Shown: positions 5,951 to 10,885 of the stretch, in pieces
Layout: every line of letters begins with the position of its first letter
How positions within the stretch are numbered: position 1 is the stretch's first letter
DNA from: Candidatus Omnitrophota bacterium
Lineage (GTDB): Bacteria > Omnitrophota > Omnitrophia > Omnitrophales > Danuiimicrobiaceae
DNA: 10,885 nt
Assembly (NCBI GenBank): GCA_016206945.1
Contig: JACQQP010000146.1
Location: forward strand, 1 to 10,885
Direction of reading: 5' to 3'
Notes under the pieces: model-generated
The model's input: only the letters and a program-made list of their open reading frames with translations
The model's database searches: none
What the model was told of the DNA's origin: nothing
Program-made: the position numbers and the translations under genes

Positions 5951-6431
5951 AACAGAGTTAACGCCCGAGCTTGAAAAATTGGTAAAGGGGGTAAAGCTTA
6001 AGGAACCGCCCGAGCAGCTGATGGCAGATTATCTTTCCGGTGTTAATGCCAAGATTGATCGCGGAGCGGAAGGCGCTCACTTTGGCTTTCCACAAATCGC
6101 CATCGTTCTTGCAATCGGCTTAACGTTTGCAGGGGCGTTTTATTTGTTTCTCACGCGCCCACAAGGTGAATCTCCAGTTCAAGTTGCAGAAATCACGCAG
6201 AAGGTGGAGACAACACCACTGAGCGCTGAGCTCAGCGGTGCGGCAGCAAAAATTGAACCCTTACAACCACTTTCTCTCGAGGAAGAAATGGAAGTTTTGG
6301 AAGCCTTTGGTGAGGAGTTTCAAGGTGAAGCTAGTGATTTGTTTGGAGATGAAGAGGTGTTTGAAGAATTAGCCCAGCTTGACGAGCTTGAGCTTTCACC
6401 GACACTGTCCACGCCGACTTCGAGCGTCTAA
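5943..6431 (+). CDS. Single-pass membrane protein with acidic tail, candidate anti-sigma factor
   Basis: This 162-residue protein has no family name I can assign. The start is GTG 5943, which has the best Shine-Dalgarno in the window (AAGGAGGTGG, 5928-5937) and overlaps the sigma-factor stop. A cytoplasmic part of about 49 residues (ELEKLVKGVKLKEPPEQLM) precedes one membrane helix (about 50-70, PQIAIVLAIGLTFAGAFYLFL less its first residue). The C-terminal part is strongly acidic (LSLEEEMEVLEAFGEE, GDEEVFEELAQLDELE) and would face the periplasm if the N-terminus is inside. Anti-sigma factors often have this topology and gene position, but the zinc-binding HxxxCxxC motif of the ZAS group is absent. 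The role is inferred mainly from context. Confidence 0.8.
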   Translation: MDKTELTPELEKLVKGVKLKEPPEQLMADYLSGVNAKIDRGAEGAHFGFPQIAIVLAIGLTFAGAFYLFLTRPQGESPVQVAEITQKVETTPLSAELSGAAAKIEPLQPLSLEEEMEVLEAFGEEFQGEASDLFGDEEVFEELAQLDELELSPTLSTPTSSV

Positions 6432-6432
6432 T

Positions 6433-6462
6433 TGAGGGGTCAGGATGTTTTTCGACCCCTCA
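6433..6462 (+). other. Hairpin just after the candidate anti-sigma gene
   Basis: A 9-bp stem (TGAGGGGTC 6433-6441 with GACCCCTCA 6454-6462) starts 2 nt after the stop codon. It overlaps an alternative 8-bp pairing, TCAGGATG (6440-6447) with CATCCTGA (6461-6468), which in turn overlaps the left arm of the downstream terminator. No T-run follows this first hairpin. Confidence 0.6.
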
Positions 6463-6465
6463 TCC

Positions 6466-6513
6466 TGAGCCCTCGTTTGTAGGGAAAGGAAACTTCCGAG
6501 GGCTCATTTTCTT
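6466..6513 (+). terminator. Intrinsic terminator of the sigma-factor operon
   Basis: A perfect 10-bp stem TGAGCCCTCG (6466-6475) / CGAGGGCTCA (6497-6506) with a 21-nt loop is followed by TTTTCTT. The loop is long, which weakens it somewhat, but position and U-tract fit transcription termination after the three-gene operon. Confidence 0.65.
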
Positions 6514-6541
6514 GTGGACAGTAAATTCTTCACGCGATAAT
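6512..6541 (+). promoter_or_regulatory. Candidate sigma-70 promoter for the TIGR04073 pair
   Basis: TTGTGG (6512-6517) and GATAAT (6536-6541) are separated by 18 nt, directly after the terminator. The -10 matches the consensus at five of six positions; the -35 is weaker. If used, the leader would be about 155 nt long and contain the hairpin at 6613-6660. Confidence 0.3.
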
Positions 6542-6612
6542 CTGTTGGCGTTTCAAGTTCCTGGGAGATATGGGAACGTTCTTTCTAAAGCTTTTCCAGG
6601 CGTTTCCGATAA

Positions 6613-6660
6613 TTCCATCACCTGAATATGCGCCCAAGGGCGCATATTCAGGTGATGGGA
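6613..6660. repeat. Long hairpin sharing the cloverleaf-element ends
   Basis: The arms TTCCATCACCTGAATATG... (6613-6635) and their complement (6638-6660) pair over about 23 bp with one mismatch and a 2-nt centre. The ends read (T)CCATCACCTG / CAGGTGATGGGA, as in the two cloverleaf elements, but the interior three arms are missing. It lies in the leader of the TIGR04073-like genes, about 43 nt before the ATG, and here the AGGTGATGGGAT end is followed by AAAG rather than a start codon. Confidence 0.75.
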
Positions 6661-6703
6661 TAAAGACTGAAGCAGAAGAGGGCATTTTAAAAGGGAGGGA
6701 CCG

Positions 6704-7081
6704 ATGAAAAAAGTATCCGTTCTGGTAATAGCGATGTTCGTGATGGTAGCACCCTTTGCTTTTGCGAACGCGGTTTGTGACAATGTGGATTCTTCTGAAT
6801 ATTTGAAAGCAACCGGAGCGAAATTTGTTAGAGGCGTTGGAAATGTTGCTTTGTCTTGGGTGGAGTTATTCAGGCAGCCTAACATTAATGAAAATAAGTG
6901 GGAAGGAGTTGGTCGCGGTGTTTTACATACAGGTGTTCGAGCGGTAGCTGGTGCTGGGGAAGCGGTTACAGCGATTATTCCCGGCGTCAAGATTCCGCAG
7001 CCTGATCCACCATGTCCGACTGATTTAGTTCAAGAGAGTGAAGAACCAGCCAGTGCAGAAACCCAACCAAGCCAAGCTTGA
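6704..7081 (+). CDS. Exported small protein, TIGR04073-like (paralogue 1)
   Basis: This 125-residue protein has a clear signal peptide (MKKVSVLVIAMFVMVAPFAF, cleaved near AFA-NA). It is followed by Cys25 and the conserved stretch KFVRGVGNVALSWVELFRQP, a middle part (WEGVGRGVLHTGVRAVAGAGEA) and IPGVKIPQPDPPCP. The 'K(L/F)xRGxxN...ELFRQP' pattern and size resemble the putative exosortase-associated family TIGR04073 of PVC bacteria. Function in that family is unknown, and no exosortase or PEP-CTERM gene is visible here. The ribosome-binding site GGGAGGG lies about 5 nt before the ATG. The next gene, 24 nt downstream, is a paralogue. The C-terminal 20 residues (QESEEPASAETQPSQA) are extra compared with it. 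Confidence 0.8.
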   Translation: MKKVSVLVIAMFVMVAPFAFANAVCDNVDSSEYLKATGAKFVRGVGNVALSWVELFRQPNINENKWEGVGRGVLHTGVRAVAGAGEAVTAIIPGVKIPQPDPPCPTDLVQESEEPASAETQPSQA

Positions 7082-7105
7082 CCTAAACTCGGGAGGAGGG
7101 TTTTA

Positions 7106-7456
7106 ATGAGAAAAGTATTTGTGTTGGTTATGGCGATGTTAATTGCTTGTGTGCCAATGAGTTTTGCCGCATGCTGGTTTTGCGAACATGCGGATTCAGA
7201 GAAGTATGTGGAAGCCGCATCAGGGAAATTGGGCCGCGGGGTTGCCAATGCTGCCTTTGGATGGGTTGAGCTTTTCAGACAACCGGCGATTAATGAAAAT
7301 GCGTGGGAAGGAGTGGGTAAAGGTTTGGTCCATACCATCGGGAGAACGGGTTCGGGTATTCTCGAGGTTGCTACCTTTATCATTCCTGATGCAAAGATTC
7401 CTTTGCCTGATCCAACCTGTCCGCTTGAGATGACCGGTGCCGTAAAAGGTTCGTAA
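7106..7456 (+). CDS. Exported small protein, TIGR04073-like (paralogue 2)
   Basis: This 116-residue protein is aligned end to end with the preceding gene product. It has the signal peptide MRKVFVLVMAMLIACVPMSF, then KLGRGVANAAFGWVELFRQP, INENAWEGVGKGLVHT, and IPDAKIPLPDPTCP. It has extra cysteines just after the predicted cleavage site (ACWFCEHAD), which the first paralogue lacks apart from one. KLGRGVAN is closer to the family consensus than the first copy's KFVRGVGN. The ribosome-binding site GGGAGGAGG is 7 nt upstream. The two genes form a bicistronic unit ended by the terminator at 7509-7545. They probably arose by tandem duplication. Confidence 0.82.
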   Translation: MRKVFVLVMAMLIACVPMSFAACWFCEHADSEKYVEAASGKLGRGVANAAFGWVELFRQPAINENAWEGVGKGLVHTIGRTGSGILEVATFIIPDAKIPLPDPTCPLEMTGAVKGS

Positions 7457-7508
7457 GGCAAGGCTGGTACAGCTTAAATCTGCGAGATTAGAAAGTAGTC
7501 TGAATTCG

Positions 7509-7545
7509 AAGGCGCTATCTTGTAAGAGATAGCGCCTTTTTTATT
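7509..7545 (+). terminator. Strong intrinsic terminator
   Basis: A perfect 12-bp stem AAGGCGCTATCT (7509-7520) / AGATAGCGCCTT (7527-7538) with a 6-nt loop is followed by TTTTATT. It ends the TIGR04073-like pair. Confidence 0.92.
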
Positions 7546-7572
7546 GATCTCATTTCCTGCCAGAGTTATTCT
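7544..7572 (+). promoter_or_regulatory. Candidate promoter for the AsmA-like gene
   Basis: TTGATC (7544-7549) and TATTCT (7567-7572) have the ideal 17-nt spacing, with four of six consensus matches in each box. They sit right behind the terminator and 38 nt before the ATG at 7610. Confidence 0.33.
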
Positions 7573-7609
7573 ATTCTCGCGAGTTAAATTCAGGCCGAAG
7601 GAGCTTTTC

Positions 7610-8548
7610 ATGATTCAGAAAGTTGTGGTTGGTTTCGTGGTTGTGGTGGTTGCGTTTTTCTTGTTGGCTGTCGGGGCCGTTTTAAGCAGTCATTTATGGT
7701 TGGGTCAAGCTCTCGCCATGGGGATCGAAAACATGACCGGTTTTCCTACCAAAATCGGTCGAACCAACCTCAGTCTTGGCGAGTCTCGGATTGGTATCAA
7801 TGGCATTGAAATCAAAAACCCAAAAGGGTTTCCTGAAGGCGTTTTTGCCTCAATCCCTGAAATTTATGTGGATTTTGATCTCGATCAATTTCTTAAGAAT
7901 CGTAAGTTCTATTTCCAGGAAATCCGCTTGAACATTGAAGAGGTGGCGATCATTCGGAATCAATCGGGCGAGACCAACCTTTCCCGATTAAAACCAGTTT
8001 CGAAACCTAAGGCAGAGATGGTGCAGGAACAGAGAGAAATCAAAAAGGCACCCTCGCCTAAAGCGCTTAATTTTTTCGTGGAAAAACTGGTGTTAAGCAT
8101 CCGCCGCGTTCGTTACCGAGATGAATCCCGCCCATTGGTTGGAGAGCGGACGGTCGATCTGCACATGAACAACCAAGTCTTTACGGGTATTGCGAATCCG
8201 AAGGATATCGTGCGGATCATCGTTTTGCAAATTACCTACAAAGCGGCCCTTGGGAATTTAGGAGTTCCGGTAGATATGTTGAAGGGACACTTAGATGAAT
8301 CGCTTGCCGTCGGTCAAAAGCTAGCTCTTCAAAGTACGCTGTTTGCACGTCAAATGGGTACGCAGACGCTTGGTGAGGGAATGCGCTTCATTGAGGGAGC
8401 TAGTGGGAAAATACCAGTTGCTAGTGGAGGAGTTGAAAAAACTGTTGATGAAGTAACCAATACGGCGAAAGGACTTCTTGGAAGTGCCACCCGTTTTTTG
8501 CAAGGTGAGAGCGATTCCCCCCAAGAGACGCAATCTTCTCCCACTTGA
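7610..8548 (+). CDS. AsmA-like membrane-anchored protein
   Basis: The protein has 312 residues. A single N-terminal membrane helix (about 5-26, GFVVVVVAFFLLAVGAVL) is followed by a periplasmic domain starting NMTGFPTKIGRTNLSLGES and continuing IGINGIEIKNPKGFPEGVFA. This 'tg.pt.ig..nlsl....i.i.gi.i.NP.GF' pattern is typical of AsmA/DUF748-like envelope proteins, which belong to the group implicated in lipid transport or outer-membrane assembly. The C-terminal 80 residues are low-conservation and Ser/Gly/Thr-rich. The start at ATG 7610 is set by AAGGAG 7 nt upstream; longer in-frame extensions have no such site. It is a lone gene between two terminators. Specific function is unknown. Confidence 0.78.
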   Translation: MIQKVVVGFVVVVVAFFLLAVGAVLSSHLWLGQALAMGIENMTGFPTKIGRTNLSLGESRIGINGIEIKNPKGFPEGVFASIPEIYVDFDLDQFLKNRKFYFQEIRLNIEEVAIIRNQSGETNLSRLKPVSKPKAEMVQEQREIKKAPSPKALNFFVEKLVLSIRRVRYRDESRPLVGERTVDLHMNNQVFTGIANPKDIVRIIVLQITYKAALGNLGVPVDMLKGHLDESLAVGQKLALQSTLFARQMGTQTLGEGMRFIEGASGKIPVASGGVEKTVDEVTNTAKGLLGSATRFLQGESDSPQETQSSPT

Positions 8549-8576
8549 TTCTTTGTTCGATTTTTAATCATTGTGA

Positions 8577-8618
8577 AACCCGCGCCAGTGGGTAGAATCA
8601 TGGGTGCGGGTTTTTTTA
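8577..8618 (+). terminator. Terminator-like hairpin after the AsmA-like gene
   Basis: A 10-bp stem with one G-U pair (AACCCGCGCC 8577-8586 / GGTGCGGGTT 8603-8612), with a 16-nt loop, is followed by five T's and ATT. It ends only 22 nt before the aguB start, leaving little room for a promoter behind it. Confidence 0.8.
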
Positions 8619-8639
8619 TTGCCATTGGAATTAGATTTA

Positions 8640-9587
8640 ATGAAAAAGAGTGAAAAGAAAAATTTAGTGAGAATCGGCCTCATTCAAATGAGATCGGACC
8701 ATTCGTCTGCCCTCAACTTCGCGAAAGCACTCAAGTATGTTCAGAAGGCCGCTCAGAAAGGAGCTCAGATTGTTTGTCTTGAGGAGCTTTTCAAAACGGA
8801 TTACTTTCCGCAGACGAGAAACCGCAATCATTTCCGCCTTGGAGAGCCAATTCCTGGACCCACCACAGAAATTTTTTCTGCGCTCGCTCGAAAGTTTAAC
8901 GTTGTACTTATCGTTCCTGTTTTTGAGAAACGTTCCGAGAAACTCTATCACAATACTGCGGTCGTCATTGACGCAGATGGCTCGATTCTCGGTCTTTACC
9001 GCAAAATGCACATTCCAAACGACCCTTGTTACTATGAAAGATTTTACTTTGCGCCAGGAGGATTTCCCCTCACCCCAACCCTCTCCCCAAAGGGGAGAGG
9101 GGAGGCCGCCGCAGGCGAGCCTCGCCAAGGGCGGGGTGAGGGGAGTGTGTATAAAACTCGATATGGTAAAATCAGCGTTTTGATTTGTTGGGATCAGTGG
9201 TTTCCAGAGGCGGCGCGCATGGCGGCTTTGTCGGGTGCGAAAATTTTATTTTACCCAACCGCAATCGGCTATCTCCGTGGCGAGAAGAAAAAGTCTCATC
9301 GTGAGGAAAAGGATGCTTGGGAGACAATACAGCGCTCACACGCGATTGCCAATGGAATGTACGTGGCGGTGGTGAATCGGGTTGGACGTGAAGGCAAACT
9401 CACTTTTTGGGGAAATTCGTTTGTTGCGGGTCCAATGGGTGAAATGATAACTCGGGCCGATGAATTGCATGAGCGCATTCTCATTGCCGACTGTGATCTG
9501 TCAAAAATCAAAAGCGTGCGTAGTACATGGCCATTTTTACGGGAGCGAAGAATCGATGCCTATCGGGGACTTACAAAAGGGATCTAA
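8640..9587 (+). CDS. aguB: N-carbamoylputrescine amidase
   Basis: This nitrilase-superfamily enzyme hydrolyses N-carbamoylputrescine to putrescine, CO2 and ammonia. It has 315 residues from ATG 8640; earlier in-frame starts fall inside the terminator. The catalytic triad is visible: E49 (CLEELF), K122 (RKMHIPNDP) and C183 (ICWDQWFPEA). The 'CWDQWFPEAAR' box and the 'YYERFYFAPG' segment are characteristic of the carbamoylputrescine group. Residues 143-168 are a translated 78-bp palindromic repeat (PLTPTLSPKGRGE...); removing them gives about 289 residues, the normal family length. The insertion precedes the strand leading to the nucleophile. Aside from it the sequence is intact, so the enzyme may well be active. 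Its last 32 nt overlap aguA, which supplies the substrate. Only a weak AT-rich sequence precedes the ATG. Confidence 0.94.
   Translation: MKKSEKKNLVRIGLIQMRSDHSSALNFAKALKYVQKAAQKGAQIVCLEELFKTDYFPQTRNRNHFRLGEPIPGPTTEIFSALARKFNVVLIVPVFEKRSEKLYHNTAVVIDADGSILGLYRKMHIPNDPCYYERFYFAPGGFPLTPTLSPKGRGEAAAGEPRQGRGEGSVYKTRYGKISVLICWDQWFPEAARMAALSGAKILFYPTAIGYLRGEKKKSHREEKDAWETIQRSHAIANGMYVAVVNRVGREGKLTFWGNSFVAGPMGEMITRADELHERILIADCDLSKIKSVRSTWPFLRERRIDAYRGLTKGI
9066..9143. repeat. 78-bp palindromic repeat translated in frame inside aguB
   Basis: The outer stem CCCCTCACCCC (9066-9076) pairs exactly with 9133-9143. Inside are a 10-bp hairpin CCCTCTCCCC / GGGGAGAGGG (9079-9088/9092-9101) and a second GC-rich hairpin (CCGCC 9106-9110 with GGCGG 9130-9134, enclosing GGCGAG/CTCGCC). 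The length is exactly 26 codons and the first base starts a codon. The peptide 'LTPTLSPKGRGE' is the common translation of this widespread C/G-rich repeat in bacterial genomes. Confidence 0.9.
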
Positions 9588-10698
9588 GACTTTCGGCAGG
9601 GCCCGGGGTTTAAAAGGCGAAGTCCCTTCAGCGCTTGCCTATCGAATGCCTGCGGAATGGGAACCGCACGAGGCAACGTGGCTTGCCTGGCCGCACGATC
9701 GAGAAACTTGGCTGACGGAACTTTCAGAGTTAGAGGCGATTTATGTTGAAATAATCGAATATCTCCACTTGGGCGAGAAGGTTCATATTTTGGTTCAAGA
9801 TGCGAAAACTCAGGGTTCCGTTTCTCGCAAGCTTAGGGAAAGAGGGATCACAAAAAATATTTTCCTTCATCGAATTAAAACCGACAGCCCGTGGATCAGA
9901 GACTATGGTCCAATTTTTATCGTACCCGCTCACCTTAATCCTCTCCCCCTGGGAGGGGGAGAGGGGAGGGTGAGGGGGTTAAGAGGGCAGCTTGGAGTGA
10001 CCAACTGGGTTTTTAATGCGTGGGGCGGAAAATACAAGCCGTTTGATCAAGACAATCTTGTTCCGATAAGGGTTGCCGGATTGTTCGCGAAGGAGGAATT
10101 TTCTACCGAAATGGTTTTGGAAGGAGGATCCATTGATGTGAACGGCCTGGGAACTTGTATGACAACGGAAGCGTGTCTTTTAAATTCCAATCGCAATCCA
10201 GGTTTTGGACGGGAGGCAATCGAAGCACGTCTTCACGATTTCTTGGGAATCAAACACATCATTTGGCTTGAAAAGGGCATTGAAGGTGATGATACGGATG
10301 GCCATGTTGACGAGATCGCCCGGTTTGTGGATTCGAAAACCGTTGTGCTTGCCACCGAAGGAAATCCTGAGGATGAAAACCGTACTTCCCTCAAGAAGAA
10401 TTGGGAAATACTTTCCCGCGCCTGCGATCAAGATGGAAATAAACTGAGTGTGGTTCCTCTACCAATGCCTGAAAGGGTAGTGCGTGAGAAGATGAGACTT
10501 CCGGCAAGTTATGCGAACTTTTACGTTGCGAACCAATGCGTTTTGGTTCCCGTGTTTGGCGACGAAAACGATACAAAAGCGCTCGGAATTCTGGAAAGTT
10601 TGTTTTCAACGAGAAGAGTTGTTGGAATTTCAGCCATTCCTCTGATCTATGGCCAGGGAGGGATTCATTGTATTACTCAGCAAGAGCCTGTGCTATGA
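9556..10698 (+). CDS. aguA: Agmatine deiminase
   Basis: This enzyme converts agmatine to N-carbamoylputrescine and ammonia, the step before AguB in the arginine-decarboxylase route to putrescine. From ATG 9556 it has 380 residues. Family hallmarks are YRMPAEWEPHEATWLAWPH (29-47), TDSPWIRDYGPIF (109-121), EGGSIDVNG, DGHVDE (H250) and the C-terminal catalytic cysteine in GQGGIHCITQQ (C372). ATG 9556 is preceded by GGAG 10 nt upstream and overlaps aguB. ATG 9646 (MPAEWEPHE) is a possible shorter start but has no ribosome-binding site. Residues about 124-141 (PAHLNPLPLGGGEGRVRG) are a translated palindromic repeat between the WIRDYGPIF loop and VTNWVFNAWGGKY; it is near the active site, so effects on activity are open. 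No arginine decarboxylase gene lies in the window. Confidence 0.95.
   Translation: MPIGDLQKGSKTFGRARGLKGEVPSALAYRMPAEWEPHEATWLAWPHDRETWLTELSELEAIYVEIIEYLHLGEKVHILVQDAKTQGSVSRKLRERGITKNIFLHRIKTDSPWIRDYGPIFIVPAHLNPLPLGGGEGRVRGLRGQLGVTNWVFNAWGGKYKPFDQDNLVPIRVAGLFAKEEFSTEMVLEGGSIDVNGLGTCMTTEACLLNSNRNPGFGREAIEARLHDFLGIKHIIWLEKGIEGDDTDGHVDEIARFVDSKTVVLATEGNPEDENRTSLKKNWEILSRACDQDGNKLSVVPLPMPERVVREKMRLPASYANFYVANQCVLVPVFGDENDTKALGILESLFSTRRVVGISAIPLIYGQGGIHCITQQEPVL
9929..9974. repeat. Palindromic repeat translated in frame inside aguA
   Basis: The inner stem CCTCTCCCCCT (9940-9950) pairs exactly with 9954-9964 around a GGG loop. The outer arms CTCACC (9929-9934) and GGTGAG (9969-9974) also pair. 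The arrangement CTCACC..AA.CCTCTCCCC is the same as in the aguB element, so the two belong to one family; this copy is shorter and lacks the second hairpin. The reading frame continues through it without a stop. Confidence 0.85.
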
Positions 10699-10724
10699 AC
10701 CTACTACCTCGCAAGGCCAAGGTC

Positions 10725-10749
10725 ATTCCCGCACGCATTAGGCGGGAAT
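10725..10749. repeat. REP-like hairpin after aguA
   Basis: ATTCCCGC (10725-10732) and GCGGGAAT (10742-10749) form an 8-bp stem, preceded by GTC and followed by CTAGAGATCCCCG. The GTCATTCCCGC...GCGGGAATC motif is a common dispersed bacterial repeat. There is no T-run, so it is not an obvious terminator for aguBA. Confidence 0.75.
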
Positions 10750-10762
10750 CTAGAGATCCCCG

Positions 10763-10830
10763 ACACTTTCGGAGAAGAACGTCAAGTTCTTCCCGAACAC
10801 TTTCGGAGATGAGCGTCAAGCTCATCCCGA
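10763..10830. repeat. Two 34-bp tandem units with covarying stems
   Basis: Each unit begins ACACTTTCGGA and ends CCCGA. Unit 1 (10763-10796) forms TCGG, a bulged A, then GAAGAAC-GTCAA-GTTCTTC, then CCGA. Unit 2 (10797-10830) forms the same with GATGAGC-GTCAA-GCTCATC. The two stems differ at two base pairs, and both differences are compensated on the other arm, while loop, bulge and outer stem are identical. Confidence 0.85.
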
Positions 10831-10832
10831 TC

Positions 10833-10885
10833 CGCCAAAAAACGCGGCGAGATTCGTCCGGACGGATTCCGCCGGCTTTGTGGCG
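10833..10885. repeat. Imperfect GC-rich palindrome at the window edge
   Basis: CGCCA (10833-10837) and TGGCG (10881-10885) are the ends of an imperfect palindrome centred on CGTCCGGACG (10855-10864), with A-rich/T-rich and CGGCG/CGCCG segments between. It continues the non-coding repeat cluster that fills 10699-10885. No gene is seen there, and the element may extend beyond the window. Confidence 0.6.

Noticed and set aside
6214..6240. Inverted repeat CACCACTGAGC/GCTCAGCGGTG in the candidate anti-sigma gene as a fifth in-frame inserted element
   Set aside because: It has one mismatch and only 11-nt arms, and without homologues there is no sign that the nine codons are extra.
10725..10830. 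Repeat cluster after aguA as a CRISPR array
   Set aside because: There are only two tandem 34-bp units directly joined with no unique spacers, and other palindromes of different sequence adjoin them.

Overview
The window looks like bacterial chromosome from an uncultured member of the PVC superphylum, most plausibly Candidatus Omnitrophota or a close relative. This is an inference from three things. There is a tandem pair of small exported proteins resembling the exosortase-associated TIGR04073 family, which is best known from PVC bacteria. The Arg/Asp-rich repeat protein, ECF sigma factor and AsmA-like protein fit such genomes. The DNA is also unusually dense in palindromic repeats. No phage, plasmid, transposase, CRISPR array, rRNA or tRNA gene is visible.

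Layout. (1) 1-337: the 5' end of an O-methyltransferase gene on the minus strand, diverging from polX across a spacer filled with two structured repeats. (2) 347-4018, plus strand: polX, nth and queG, covering base-excision/gap-repair functions and queuosine synthesis. nth and queG overlap, and the polX-nth gap is exactly one structured repeat. (3) 4130-6431, plus strand: an apparent operon of an exported Arg/Asp heptad-repeat protein, an ECF sigma factor and a one-pass membrane protein with an acidic tail (candidate anti-sigma factor), closed by a terminator. (4) 6704-7456: the two TIGR04073-like paralogues, closed by a strong terminator. (5) 7610-8548: an AsmA-like membrane-anchored protein and a terminator-like hairpin. 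(6) 8640-10698: aguB and aguA, which overlap and together convert agmatine to putrescine. (7) 10699-10885: a non-coding array of palindromic repeats.

The most striking content is the repeat load. Two elements (128-218 and 2081-2184) share 16-bp terminal inverted repeats closing three consecutive hairpins, so each would fold into a cloverleaf. The middle arm is conserved in sequence, while the other two arms differ in sequence but stay paired. Both end exactly at a start codon and carry the Shine-Dalgarno-like AGGTG(A/G)T inside the closing stem. Separately, four genes (polX, queG, aguB, aguA) each contain a palindromic element translated in frame without breaking the gene. This resembles the Rickettsia palindromic elements but involves at least three unrelated sequence families here. 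The tail of the window has two 34-bp tandem units whose stems differ by compensatory base changes.
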